From positions 33,352-97,351 of the forward strand of contig JBASRE010000045.1 in NCBI GenBank assembly GCA_049273695.1: DNA of 64,000 bases, in the 5' to 3' direction. The notes beneath the pieces were generated by a model. It worked only from the letters and a program-made list of their open reading frames with translations. It did not search any database and was not told the DNA's origin. How positions within the stretch are numbered: position 1 is the first letter of the stretch; each line of letters opens with the position of its first letter. Source of the stretch: UBA11740 sp049273695. Its GTDB lineage: Bacteria > Acidobacteriota > Blastocatellia > Pyrinomonadales > Pyrinomonadaceae. Made by a program: the position numbers and the translations under genes. This document shows, one piece after another, positions 1 through 7,081 of this stretch.

Positions 1-913
1 CAGCGACAAAAAGCACACCAATCGTCTCATTTAGCCAGACCATTGGAACCTCAAGAACAGAGCCAAATCTATCGATCTCGTATATATCGCGAGCGCGGAA
101 TTCGTATTGTGAGTAGTCTGACGTCTCTAAGAAACTCTTTCCATTGTCGTGGCCATCGATCAATCGCCAAGCCATGCCGCTGTCTTTGCGTCGAATGATT
201 CTCGTTGTCTCTGCAGTGGAAGAGGCTGACAGCAACAGGAATTCTCCTTCGCGGTCATGACGCAGTTCATAAATTCCGGCTTCTGACACCTCAAGCAGTG
301 TTAAGGCGTCACCCATGAATCGTTCGAGCAATGGCCCAATATCTTGCTGGGAAATTATGGCCTTTGTTGATTCTTGAAACAGTTCAAGCCAGTCATTCCA
401 CAAGGCATTTTCAAGTCCCGACGAGGCAAGCTGAGCTAAAGACTTGCATAAGCTCTTTTCCTCATCTGTAAATGCCTTTGCTTTGCCTACGCGATCTAAG
501 CTGAAGGACCCGATCACTTCGTCACGGACCAAAACTCTTACGACATACACCGACTTAATATTGAATTCATCTAATAAGGCAGCCACGCCGCGAAGACTAT
601 CTCTTTGCGCTGCATCGTCAATGTCGACGATTTCGATAGCACTTTCTTGGTTAATGAGACGCTGTTCGGCAGGGATGTTGTGCAATGGCACTTCACGACC
701 AAGCAAGCGCTCAAATCCTTCATTCGGAAACTGGGCAACAACTTGTCCGGTATCAAGGGAGGGCCGAAATAGCACAAATCCGCTGTGATCGACATTGATC
801 ATCTCGGACGCGAACTTACATAGCGCTTGCAGATTCGCAAGCAGCTGCGGCCGCTGGGCGAGCTTGATGTCAGACTGTATTGGCTCGTGTGGGAGGTTTT
901 CGTCCGAATCCAT
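1..913 (-). CDS. GAF-domain protein, two GAF modules, 3' end off the window
   Basis: Reading the minus strand from an ATG at 913 gives an uninterrupted frame of 304 codons to the window edge, beginning MDSDENLPHEP. Residues about 20-165 form a GAF-like domain (FASEMINVDHSGFVLF, then VYVVRVLVRDEVIGSFSLD and FTDEEKSLCKSLAQLASSGLENA, the usual last helix). A second GAF-like module starts near residue 175 (ISQQDIGPLLERFMGDAL) and continues off the window (VLEVPMVWLNETIGVLFVA). GAF domains bind small ligands or haem in sensors. The output domain (kinase, cyclase, phosphatase) would lie beyond position 1, so the function cannot be given. AGAAGA lies 8 bases before the ATG. The gene is separated by 136 bases from the respiratory cluster and is probably transcribed apart from it. 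Confidence 0.75.
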   Translation of the reverse strand, partial: MDSDENLPHEPIQSDIKLAQRPQLLANLQALCKFASEMINVDHSGFVLFRPSLDTGQVVAQFPNEGFERLLGREVPLHNIPAEQRLINQESAIEIVDIDDAAQRDSLRGVAALLDEFNIKSVYVVRVLVRDEVIGSFSLDRVGKAKAFTDEEKSLCKSLAQLASSGLENALWNDWLELFQESTKAIISQQDIGPLLERFMGDALTLLEVSEAGIYELRHDREGEFLLLSASSTAETTRIIRRKDSGMAWRLIDGHDNGKSFLETSDYSQYEFRARDIYEIDRFGSVLEVPMVWLNETIGVLFVA

Positions 914-943
914 TAGGATTTCTTCTAAAGATTACGCGGCGAA

Positions 944-972
944 ACGATAGTGAAATTTTTTGCAAGATGCAA
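944..972 (-). promoter_or_regulatory. Possible sigma-70-like promoter for the GAF gene
   Basis: On the minus strand TTGCAT (967-972) and TATCGT (944-949) are separated by exactly 17 bases, about 30 bases upstream of the GAF ORF start. Each box matches the consensus only partly (3/6 and 4/6), so this is a weak call based on spacing and position. Confidence 0.3.
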
Positions 973-1049
973 GAACTTTCTCGCCCAGAGCGCAAAAAAC
1001 AGACGGCAGTAAGCAAACTGCAGGAGGCACGAGGCAGTAGGCACGATTC

Positions 1050-2024
1050 CTACTGAGAAGTCATACGTGAGCCGATGGCTTTGGCCGTGGTGGAAGCTTG
1101 GCTCGCGATCTCTGAGGTTCCTGCATTCTGGGCTAAGGATTCAACAAGAGGCAAATCCTCGGCTGTTCCAACATACGCCAGTGCACGTAGAGCAGCGCTG
1201 ACGGAAGCTTTGTCAGGTTTCAGGGCAGCGATTGTTTGACCGGAGGTCACAGCGTCGCCTTCTTTCACCGCAAGCGATCCGATTTCGCCATCGACGGGCG
1301 AGCGGAATTCCTGGACGTCGCCGGGCTTAACAGTCGGGTTCTCGCTCGAGGGTCCTGCCGTCGCGTTCTCGCTTGAAGGCGCGGCGTGGCTCGAGGGGTT
1401 GGCATTCGACGCCCCATCTGTCGGACTCGCGGCAACTCGGATGCGGGCGAGTAAAGCGCCGGCGCGGAGTTCTGAGCCGACTGGCAAGATGCTCACAATC
1501 GTTCCGGCGACGGGCGACTTGGCTTCGAAGGGTTGCAGCATCGCGCGTAGCTCGGGGCGGCCGGAGGCGTCGCCAAAGCGCACTAACTGCAAGGCGGCGT
1601 TGCGACGAACAAGAGGTTCGCTGTCGCGGAGTAACTCGAGAAGCGCGCGGTGAAAGTCTTCGGAAGTGTTGTCCTGACCCATGACCCACGCGACGGTTTT
1701 GCGGACTTCGCCGGTCGGGCTCTTCGCTAATTCAAGAATGCGTGGATAGAACTTCTTGACGGCTGGATCGTTCTTCTCCATCCGCGATTCGATCTGGGTG
1801 AGTGCGTGCTGAATGTTGCGCGGCTTCTTTTCGTCGGCCAGGTACTCGACGATCTTTTCATCTGAGAGTGAACGGCCGAACCAGGTGAAGTACCACGTCA
1901 GAAATGGAACGATGATGAAGAGAGAGGCGACGATGATGAGCCAAATGTTGCTCGGGCGACGCGGCTTTGGGGCGACGACAGCTTGCGCATCATGGGCGTT
2001 GGCTTGTACGAAGTCATCTGACAT
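1050..2024 (-). CDS. Membrane-anchored HEAT-repeat protein with lipoyl/biotinyl-like domain
   Basis: 324 residues. One N-terminal transmembrane helix (about 27-47, IWLIIVASLFIIVPFLTWYF) follows a short basic stretch. HEAT-like helical pairs follow (about 85-160, with VRKTVAWVMGQ and VRRNAALQLVRFGD). A barrel-sandwich hybrid fold resembling lipoyl/biotinyl or efflux-adaptor domains comes next (SPVAGTIVSILPVGSELRAGALLARIRV, resumed after a Ser/Pro/Asn-rich insert as SPVDGEIGSLAVKEGDAVTSGQTIAALKP). A last HEAT-like segment closes the protein. No canonical MKM lipoylation site is seen. It is the most distal gene of the oxidase cluster, so a scaffold or assembly role is an inference only. Its 5' end is partly duplicated just upstream. 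Confidence 0.7.
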   Translation of the reverse strand: MSDDFVQANAHDAQAVVAPKPRRPSNIWLIIVASLFIIVPFLTWYFTWFGRSLSDEKIVEYLADEKKPRNIQHALTQIESRMEKNDPAVKKFYPRILELAKSPTGEVRKTVAWVMGQDNTSEDFHRALLELLRDSEPLVRRNAALQLVRFGDASGRPELRAMLQPFEAKSPVAGTIVSILPVGSELRAGALLARIRVAASPTDGASNANPSSHAAPSSENATAGPSSENPTVKPGDVQEFRSPVDGEIGSLAVKEGDAVTSGQTIAALKPDKASVSAALRALAYVGTAEDLPLVESLAQNAGTSEIASQASTTAKAIGSRMTSQ

Positions 2025-2245
2025 TTGTCATTTGAGATTTGTCATTGTGCCATTGATTGCGATGGAGGGCACAAGGGTGAGGGGCGAAGCTAGTGCGACA
2101 AGAGCAAGATATTGCTCGGTCGACGCGGTCTTGTGGCAATTACAGCTTGCGCATCGCGGTTGGCTTGTCGAAATCATCTGACATTTGGCATTTGAGATTT
2201 GTCATTGTGCCATTGATTGTGACGGAGGGCACACGGGCGGAGAGC
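1948..2245. repeat. Partial tandem duplication of the 5' end of the HEAT gene
   Basis: The stretch starting at 1948 recurs, diverged, at 2112 (offset about 164 bases). Shared blocks include TTGCTCGG, GCTTGCGCATC, GTTGGCTTGT, ATCTGACATTT and TTTGTCATTGTGCCATTGAT. Copy 1 (about 1948-2077) covers the first codons and upstream region of the HEAT gene. Copy 2 (about 2112-2245) is non-coding: its reading frame starts MSDDF like the gene but reaches a stop after about 14 codons. This explains much of the 350-base gap. Confidence 0.75.
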
Positions 2246-2324
2246 GTAACCCTGGATCACGATAGATAGAAGTTCCTCGCCCTGAAGGGGCGAGATAGAA
2301 CCCTCTCCCAGAGGGAATAAAACG

Positions 2325-2375
2325 AATCCAAAGCGCCGTCAAGGCCGGCGCACTCCAAATCGGCGCACTCCAAAT
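2325..2375. repeat. Intergenic repeat with GCACTCCAAAT units
   Basis: AATCCAAAGCGCCG followed by CCGGCGCACTCCAAAT, with a further GCACTCCAAAT, just after the ICMT-like stop codon on the transcribed (minus) strand. The same words recur at 3114-3206, on the other side of that gene, so the gene is bracketed by copies of one repeat family. Confidence 0.55.
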
Positions 2376-2986
2376 CACCAAATCAGATACCGGGGCGTCT
2401 TCTTTAGATAACGCTCGTACGCTTCGCCGTAGCGCTTCTTCAGGAATTCTTCCTCGCGCAGAATTTGCCAGTGCTGAGCGGCAATGGCCAGGACCGCAAA
2501 AACCAGAAACAGCACCGTGCCATTAATCAGAAATGTGCCGATGAACCACGAATTGATAAAGACGTAGATCGGGTTCCTGGTGAGCGAGAAAACACCTCTC
2601 GTCACCAGCGCTCCGGGCGTTTCGTAGTCAACGCCGACACGCCAGGAATCGCCGAAGTTGAAGAAAGCGAGGATGAAAACTACCAAGCCGCCGCTTATCA
2701 GGATTACACCGGCCCCTCGCAGCGCGAGCGATCCAAAAAGCTGATCGTGCAGAACCGCCGGCAGAATGCGCGCGTTTGAATGCAGCGCGTACAAAACGAT
2801 CTCAACCATCCAAAAGACCAAGCCGGCAAAGGCGGCGATCTCAAACACCCGGGCGAGACCGCGACTGTCGCGACCGGCAACGATCGCGGTGATGTTTCGA
2901 CTAATGCGCAGGTAAGCGGCTTTGGTGACGATAATCGCAATAAAGATCGCGATGATGGCTATTTGGAAATAGTCGAAGAAGGACAT
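2375..2986 (-). CDS. Isoprenylcysteine carboxyl methyltransferase-like membrane protein
   Basis: 203 residues with about five membrane helices. The C-terminal third carries the signature of the ICMT/PEMT methyltransferase fold: VTRGVFSLTRNPIY, then EEEFLKKRYGEAYERYLKKTPRYLIW (RNPxY, the E-E pair, and the RY-Y-VPR-like end). These enzymes use SAM to methylate prenylcysteine or lipids in eukaryotes. Bacterial members are abundant and mostly uncharacterised, so the substrate is unknown. It lies at the distal end of the oxidase cluster, set off by repeat-filled gaps of about 350 and 220 bases, so co-transcription is uncertain. Confidence 0.75.
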   Translation of the reverse strand: MSFFDYFQIAIIAIFIAIIVTKAAYLRISRNITAIVAGRDSRGLARVFEIAAFAGLVFWMVEIVLYALHSNARILPAVLHDQLFGSLALRGAGVILISGGLVVFILAFFNFGDSWRVGVDYETPGALVTRGVFSLTRNPIYVFINSWFIGTFLINGTVLFLVFAVLAIAAQHWQILREEEFLKKRYGEAYERYLKKTPRYLIW

Positions 2987-3109
2987 CGAATTAGGCCGCG
3001 GATTTGCGCAGATTGGCGCGAATAGGAACTAGCAAACGGCCGATGGTGTTTTTTTGATCCTGTCTGCGGAGATCCGCGTGCTTCCGCGGCTGATTATCGT
3101 TTCTCCGGT

Positions 3110-3206
3110 TGAGAATCCAAAGTGCCGTCGTCGCAACGCTCTGCCGGCGCACTCCAAATGCAGGCAAGATGCCTGCGTACCGCACTCCAAATGCGTGCAC
3201 TCCAAA
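3110..3206. repeat. Intergenic repeat region with GCACTCCAAAT units
   Basis: Contains AATCCAAAGTGCCG, a CCGGCGCACTCCAAAT block and two more GCACTCCAAAT units, plus GGCAAGATGCC (GGCA-AGA-TGCC hairpin). It matches the repeat at 2325-2375. Nothing coding is seen between 2987 and 3206. Confidence 0.55.
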
Positions 3207-3677
3207 TCAACGCGAAGGGTAGAGGTGATACAGCATCACGTAAACCAGCACACCGGTGATCGACACATACAGCCACATCGGCAGCGTCCAGCGCGCGATG
3301 GCTCGGTGCCGCAGGAAATCTCCTCGCTTAGCCCGAAGGACGGTGACAATCACGAACGGCACGATGACCGCCGCCAGAATCGTATGCGTCGTCAGAATCG
3401 TGAAGTAGATTGGCCGCGCAATTCCCTGCCCCTGAAAACGCGTCGCGCCATGCTGCGAGTGATATGTCACGTACGAAATCAGGAACAAGACGGCGACAGA
3501 GAGCGCCGCGATTTGGCAGTTACGATGGGCAATGATGTTTTTGCGGCGAATAAAAAAGTAACCGCTTAGTAGCAACACGAAAGTTGTGAAGTTAAGAGCG
3601 GCGTTGAAGTGCGGGAGAGCAGAGACCCAGTCGGCAGCGAGGGCAGTGAGCAGTGAGCTGTGAGCAGTGAGCAGCAT
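3207..3677 (-). CDS. DUF420 family membrane protein (CtaM/YozB-like)
   Basis: 156 residues, four predicted membrane helices. Diagnostic DUF420 features are the LPHFNAALNFTTFVLLL start, HRNCQIAAL, SYVTYHSQHGATRFQGQG, ILTTHTILAA and the C-terminal IARWTLPMWLYVSITGVLVYVMLYHLY. Conserved His residues sit at the helix ends. The Staphylococcus homologue CtaM is needed for function of a haem-A oxidase, and here the gene lies downstream of ctaA, ctaB and the oxidase subunits, which supports an oxidase-assembly role (inference). The first ~14 codons from the only nearby ATG lie inside a short CACTGCTC-type repeat, so the native N-terminus may be a little shorter. Confidence 0.85.
   Translation of the reverse strand: MLLTAHSSLLTALAADWVSALPHFNAALNFTTFVLLLSGYFFIRRKNIIAHRNCQIAALSVAVLFLISYVTYHSQHGATRFQGQGIARPIYFTILTTHTILAAVIVPFVIVTVLRAKRGDFLRHRAIARWTLPMWLYVSITGVLVYVMLYHLYPSR
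3645..3675. repeat. GAGCAGTGAGCAGTGAGC-type short repeat
   Basis: Direct units of GCAGTGA(G) in tandem, overlapping the 5' end of the DUF420 ORF. The complementary form (GCTCACTGC...) occurs at 3859-3926 and 5156-5180, so these are inverted or dispersed copies of one family. Confidence 0.5.
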
Positions 3678-3763
3678 GAAAACTTCAAAGTGTCAGATGT
3701 TAGAGATCGGAGGTCCGATGCGGTAATCGGAAGCGAGCCTGTTCTATGATGTGCTTCTCTGTC

Positions 3764-3824
3764 GCCCGCTAAAGCGGGCTCTAGATTCGTAGGGACGCGT
3801 AGATCCCAGCACTAAAGTGCTGGG
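3764..3824. repeat. Pair of family-A palindromes
   Basis: GCCCGCTAAAGCGGGC (3764-3779) and CCCAGCACTAAAGTGCTGGG (3805-3824): two perfect-stem hairpins with TAAA loops about 25 bases apart. The same pair recurs at 4357-4412 and 4983-5043, with a single copy at 5573-5588, always between genes. Confidence 0.8.
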
Positions 3825-3858
3825 CTAAGTTCAAGGCGTCCGCTATGCGGACGCGACC

Positions 3859-3926
3859 GACTGCTCACCGCTCACTGTCCACGGCTCACTGCTTACTGCT
3901 TTCTCCTATTGCCTACTGCCTTCTGC
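3859..3926. repeat. GCTCACTGC-type short repeat
   Basis: Degenerate units (GACTGCTCACCGCTCACTG, GGCTCACTGCTTACTGC, TTGCCTACTGCCTTCTGC) in opposite orientation to 3645-3675. Together they enclose the family-A pair in the 3678-3905 gap and reach into the 3' end of the next ORF. Confidence 0.45.
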
Positions 3927-4325
3927 TCTATTCATTTCGGCGACCATGCGGTTGACGTCGGGAGGCATGGCGCGGCCGCGCACGTCCTTCAGCGCCGGCG
4001 GTAATTTTAAAGCAGCGGGTACCGTGCTGGCCGCTCGCGCGGCTTGTTTCACCGCCGCGGCGGTGGGCTTCACTTCCTCGCCACGGGCGATGCGTCGCTT
4101 TTCAAGCCGTCGCGTCAGGATCTCCTGAGCCGGTACAGCCAGGAAGCCAAGCGCGATCACAATTGGAACGACGGTAAAGAATAGACCGTCCGTGCTGATG
4201 ACCGAGCCGGCCGCCATGAAGTTGTAGGCGACGAAAGCGAACAGGCCGAGTGCGGCAATCAAGCAAATCAGGGTTAGAAGCCTTTGTTCGTTCTTCATGG
4301 AAAATCGTTCAGCCGTAGTGGTCAA
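3906..4325 (-). CDS. Small two-helix membrane protein of the oxidase cluster
   Basis: 139 residues counted from a TTG at 4325 that has AAGGA about 10 bases upstream. An internal ATG at 4298 (MKNEQRLLTL) would give 130 residues with a poorer ribosome site. Two membrane helices (about 14-36 and 45-66) precede a basic, Ala-rich cytoplasmic tail containing RRLEKRRIARGEE and ending AEMNRAEGSRQ. I do not recognise the family. Its position between a zinc-ribbon protein and the DUF420 gene suggests an accessory or assembly role for the oxidase. Confidence 0.6.
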   Translation of the reverse strand: MTTTAERFSMKNEQRLLTLICLIAALGLFAFVAYNFMAAGSVISTDGLFFTVVPIVIALGFLAVPAQEILTRRLEKRRIARGEEVKPTAAAVKQAARAASTVPAALKLPPALKDVRGRAMPPDVNRMVAEMNRAEGSRQ

Positions 4326-4356
4326 TCGATTATCGTCCTTTTAGACTACATCTGTC

Positions 4357-4466
4357 GCCCGCTAAAGCGGGCTCGCTAATCTCACCCGCGATCCCAGCGC
4401 TGAAGCGCGGGGCTAAGGAAAACAAAGCGCGGCTCCATCAGACCAATTCACAGACTGAAGTCTGTG
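4357..4466. repeat. Family-A pair plus family-B palindrome
   Basis: GCCCGCTAAAGCGGGC (4357-4372), CCCAGCGCTGAAGCGCGGGG (4393-4412) and CACAGACTGAAGTCTGTG (4449-4466). The last is family B, also found at 6338-6396 and 21449-21496. It fills the gap between two small genes. Confidence 0.8.
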
Positions 4467-4471
4467 CGACT

Positions 4472-4690
4472 TCAGTGCTTCTTCGCCGGCTTTAACGGTT
4501 TTTCCGAAAGCTCTTCATAACCGCAGCGTTCGCACTGCCAAACCGGAAACACCATGTCCGGCTCGGCCTTGTTTTCATAAACCGCCCGTTGTGACGGCAC
4601 GATTTTGCCTCCGCATTGTGAACAGACGCGGCCGCGCGTCGTGCGGCGCTCAATATCGATCTGCAAGAGTTCGGCTACGTCTTCCGGCAT
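4472..4690 (-). CDS. Small zinc-ribbon protein
   Basis: 72 residues from the ATG at 4690 (MPEDVAELLQIDIERR). Two Cys pairs (VCSQCGGK and WQCERCGYEE) about 30 residues apart form a typical zinc ribbon, and the protein ends in a basic Lys-rich tail. The longer frame upstream overlaps the preceding gene and is not protein-like, so the inner start is preferred. The role is unknown. It is the downstream neighbour of a small CxxC membrane protein. Confidence 0.6.
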   Translation of the reverse strand: MPEDVAELLQIDIERRTTRGRVCSQCGGKIVPSQRAVYENKAEPDMVFPVWQCERCGYEELSEKPLKPAKKH

Positions 4691-4727
4691 GGAACACCCA
4701 TGAAAGCGCGCGGGACGCGCGCGGACC

Positions 4728-4949
4728 TCATCCCTTTCGATTGCGAAACGCGACAAAGAAAATCGCCAGGAACATAGTAACCGGCGGCACAAACAGAACA
4801 AGAATCGCCAGGTTAAGGTTCTTTGCGAATGCCTTTGTGACCGAGGCGCGGCACATGGCGCATTGAGCGAGGGCGGAATCGGACATTGCGAGCGCGCATA
4901 GTGCGACAATCGCGCCAACCAACACAATCCGAATTACGCGTAAAGCCAT
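4728..4949 (-). CDS. Small exported membrane protein with CAMC motif
   Basis: 73 residues: signal-like helix (about 5-28) ending ALAQ, then CAMCRASVTKAFAKNLNLAI, a second hydrophobic helix (about 47-68) and a short basic end (RNRKG). The CxxC directly after the signal could bind metal or haem, or be redox active. The product would sit in the membrane with the Cys pair outside. It lies in the caa3 oxidase cluster after subunit IV. The family is not recognised with certainty. Confidence 0.65.
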   Translation of the reverse strand: MALRVIRIVLVGAIVALCALAMSDSALAQCAMCRASVTKAFAKNLNLAILVLFVPPVTMFLAIFFVAFRNRKG

Positions 4950-4982
4950 TCTTGATTCTTCAACCCCGCTCGCTTTGCTGAC

Positions 4983-5043
4983 GCCCGCTAAAGCGGGCTA
5001 AGAAATCTTAACCAACTCGGTGACCCAGCGCTAAAGCGCTGGG
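4983..5043. repeat. Pair of family-A palindromes
   Basis: GCCCGCTAAAGCGGGC (4983-4998) and CCCAGCGCTAAAGCGCTGGG (5024-5043), the same ordered pair and spacing as at 3764 and 4357. The rest of the 4950-5179 gap holds a CCCTCACCCTAACCCTCTCC block and GCTCACTGC units. Confidence 0.8.
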
Positions 5044-5179
5044 CTAGAGAAAACCTATTGGTTTTATCGCGCTAACTTCGTCCCTCACCCTAACCCTCTC
5101 CCAGAGGCAGAGGGAAATCGCCGCGCCATCCCGTACGGTCGGGCTACTGCCCCGGTCTGCTCACTGCACACTGCTCACT

Positions 5180-5539
5180 TCAATGACTTGGCTGTCCGGG
5201 CGGCGGCGCGGTCGCTGGCGGCGTTGCCCGCAGGTCGCGTGAGCGGAAGCTGTCGGGGAAGAACACCAGCAGCAGACAAATACAAATCACGACGGCCGGC
5301 ACGATTGTGAGCACCAGGGGCAAACGCTCGAACCGAAGGTGCATGAAATAGGCAACGATCAGCGCCGCTTTGATGATCGACGCGCCCAGCAGAATCACCA
5401 ACATGTATATGAGGGGCAGGTTGATATAGCCGAACAATACCTCGATGCCCGTCAAAATTAGCAACCCAATCCAAACTGAGATGAAGAGCTTGTTTGAACC
5501 GGCAAAGTGTTCGTCGTGCGATTCCGCGTGTGCGCTCAT
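5180..5539 (-). CDS. ctaF: Cytochrome c oxidase subunit IV (caa3 type)
   Basis: 119 residues with three membrane helices (about 16-35, 41-63 and 76-99). The order and the motif AALIVAYFMHLRFER are those of the small prokaryotic subunit IV (COX4_pro) that packs against subunits I and III. The N-terminus MSAHAESHDEHFAGSNKLFISVWIGL is His-rich, as usual. It follows the two subunit III genes, completing the II-I-III-III-IV order. A family-A palindrome (5573-5588) lies in its 5' gap, so the ribosome site is just downstream of a potential hairpin. Confidence 0.85.
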   Translation of the reverse strand: MSAHAESHDEHFAGSNKLFISVWIGLLILTGIEVLFGYINLPLIYMLVILLGASIIKAALIVAYFMHLRFERLPLVLTIVPAVVICICLLLVFFPDSFRSRDLRATPPATAPPPGQPSH

Positions 5540-5572
5540 GTCTGATTCTCCGTTTGAGCTTATCGTTCTTTC

Positions 5573-5588
5573 GCCCGCTAAAGCGGAC
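5573..5588. repeat. Single family-A palindrome
   Basis: GCCCGCTAAAGCGGAC, one mismatch from the perfect copies at 3764, 4357 and 4983. It lies in the gap between subunit III and subunit IV, which is otherwise without genes. Confidence 0.75.
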
Positions 5589-5680
5589 TCTAAAAATCTT
5601 TCCCCTTATCTGATCCCAGGCGGCTTCGCGCTTACCCCGGGGCTATTGTATCGAACGCCTCCGGCGTTCACATCTGACCG

Positions 5681-6319
5681 CTATGCTTGAATCGAAAGCA
5701 AATAGATCAGCGGGAAGACAAACATCCAGACGAGATCGACAAAGTGCCAGTACAAGCCGCTGATCTCGACGTCTTCGTGATTTAGTTTCTTGACCCGTCC
5801 GGCCACGACCAGCAGATAAATGCAGCCGGTGAAAACGTGGAACATGTGCATGCCGGTGATGCCGAAAAACGTCGCGCCGAAGAGAGGTGACGCACCGGGC
5901 CACTTCTCAGCCCATTCGTGCGGCAGCGCAAACGGCGTCAGGCCCTCGTCAATCAGGTGCTTCCACTCGATCGCGTGCAAGACGATAAACGTCGCGCCCA
6001 GGATGGCCGTGGCGATGATCCATTTGCGCGCGGCAGACAGCTGTCGTTTGGCTGACGCAGACACTGCGAACACCATCGTCAAGCTGGACGAAAGCAGCAC
6101 CAGGGTCATGATTGATGAAAAGACTATGCTCGGATAAAACTTGAACGGTGTCGGCCAGACGTTCGAAGCGCGCAGGTATGCGTAACCCATCAACAAGGCC
6201 GAGAACGTGAGCGAGTCGGACATGATGAAGAGCCACATGCCGAGCTTGCGATGGCCGACGCGATAAGGGTGAACTCCGCCGCCCCAATCGTTTGTCAGAG
6301 CTTCTGCTTCAGTTGCCAC
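5681..6319 (-). CDS. ctaE: Cytochrome c oxidase subunit III, first copy in gene order from the left
   Basis: 212 residues, five membrane helices. Family signatures: HRKLGMWLFIMSDSLTFSALLMGYAYLR in helix 1, FFGITGMHMFHVFTGCIYLL (conserved GxHxxHV-like) and the C-terminal SGLYWHFVDLVWMFVFPLIYLL. Subunit III is a non-redox subunit that stabilises subunit I. A second subunit III family gene lies immediately upstream (6404-7081). They share the WHF-D-W end but differ greatly in the N-terminal half, so they are old paralogues rather than a recent duplication. Confidence 0.9.
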   Translation of the reverse strand: MATEAEALTNDWGGGVHPYRVGHRKLGMWLFIMSDSLTFSALLMGYAYLRASNVWPTPFKFYPSIVFSSIMTLVLLSSSLTMVFAVSASAKRQLSAARKWIIATAILGATFIVLHAIEWKHLIDEGLTPFALPHEWAEKWPGASPLFGATFFGITGMHMFHVFTGCIYLLVVAGRVKKLNHEDVEISGLYWHFVDLVWMFVFPLIYLLSIQA

Positions 6320-6337
6320 GAGTTACCTCCGAAGTGG

Positions 6338-6396
6338 CACAGACTTCAGTCTGTGACTCTATGTTTCGAATACAGCAACACAGACTAAAGTCTGTG
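6338..6396. repeat. Two family-B palindromes
   Basis: CACAGACTTCAGTCTGTG (6338-6355) and CACAGACTAAAGTCTGTG (6379-6396), 41 bases apart, between the two subunit III genes. An equivalent pair sits between ccmB and ccmC (21449-21496), 15 kb away in the opposite operon. Confidence 0.8.
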
Positions 6397-6403
6397 CCAC
6401 AAC

Positions 6404-7081
6404 TCACTTCCAAAAGAACAAAAGCAAGAACAAGCAAATCCAAAGTCCGTCGAGAAAGTGCCAATAGGTCGTCGCTGCATCGACGGCGCCAACGCGCTTG
6501 AGTTCGCCTTCGACCGTGTCGCGTTTCTTACGCGTGCGCAGCAGCAGATAAGCGAGGGCGCCGAGTCCACCAAGCACGTGAATAGCGTGCGCGCCGGTGA
6601 ACAAATAGAAGAACGAGCTGTGCGGATTGCTGGCCACGAAGACGCCTTGCCGGGCCAGTTGCCGCCAGGCAAAGAACTGCGACGCCACGAAAACGACGCC
6701 CAGCGCGGCGGTAATGGTGAGCCACATTCCGTACTGCGCGTCGCCATTTCGTTTCAAAGACCTTCGCGAAATTTCGATCGTGACGCTGCTAATCAAGATC
6801 GCCGCGGAACTTAGCCAGAGCGCCTTCGGCATCGCGATGCGTACCCAATCGTCTGCCGAAGCCGAACGCACGATGTAGGCGCTGGCGAGCCCGGTAAACA
6901 GCATCACGATGCTGGCAATCGCTACCCAAATACCGACGCGATAGCGGGCCGGCGAAAACCGAAAGTCGCCTCCGTCGTGGCCGCCGCCGTTCTTGCGAAA
7001 GCCGTTGCCGCCGCGCGACTTTGGCCCGCCGCCGACGCCAACATCGACAACCGGATTAGTGTTTGTGACCGTTGCCGCCAT
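6404..7081 (-). CDS. ctaE: Cytochrome c oxidase subunit III, second gene
   Basis: 225 residues from the ATG at 7081 (MAATVTNTNP). A Gly/His/Lys-rich N-terminal stretch of about 40 residues precedes five membrane helices. Markers are YRVGIWVAIASIVMLFTGLASAY, FFYLFTGAHAIHVLGGLGALAYLL and TTYWHFLDGLWICLFLLLFFWK. The start overlaps the end of the subunit I gene (stop at 7056) by 26 bases, so the two are translationally coupled. Having two subunit III genes in one oxidase operon suggests they form a pair rather than alternatives (inference). Confidence 0.9.
   Translation of the reverse strand: MAATVTNTNPVVDVGVGGGPKSRGGNGFRKNGGGHDGGDFRFSPARYRVGIWVAIASIVMLFTGLASAYIVRSASADDWVRIAMPKALWLSSAAILISSVTIEISRRSLKRNGDAQYGMWLTITAALGVVFVASQFFAWRQLARQGVFVASNPHSSFFYLFTGAHAIHVLGGLGALAYLLLRTRKKRDTVEGELKRVGAVDAATTYWHFLDGLWICLFLLLFFWK

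Noticed and set aside
444..788. Plus-strand ORF of 114 residues near the left edge
   Set aside because: It is antisense to the GAF protein, whose minus-strand frame has clear domain motifs.
3764..5588. CRISPR-like array of palindromes
   Set aside because: Units are spread between genes with irregular spacing and no unique spacers or cas genes.
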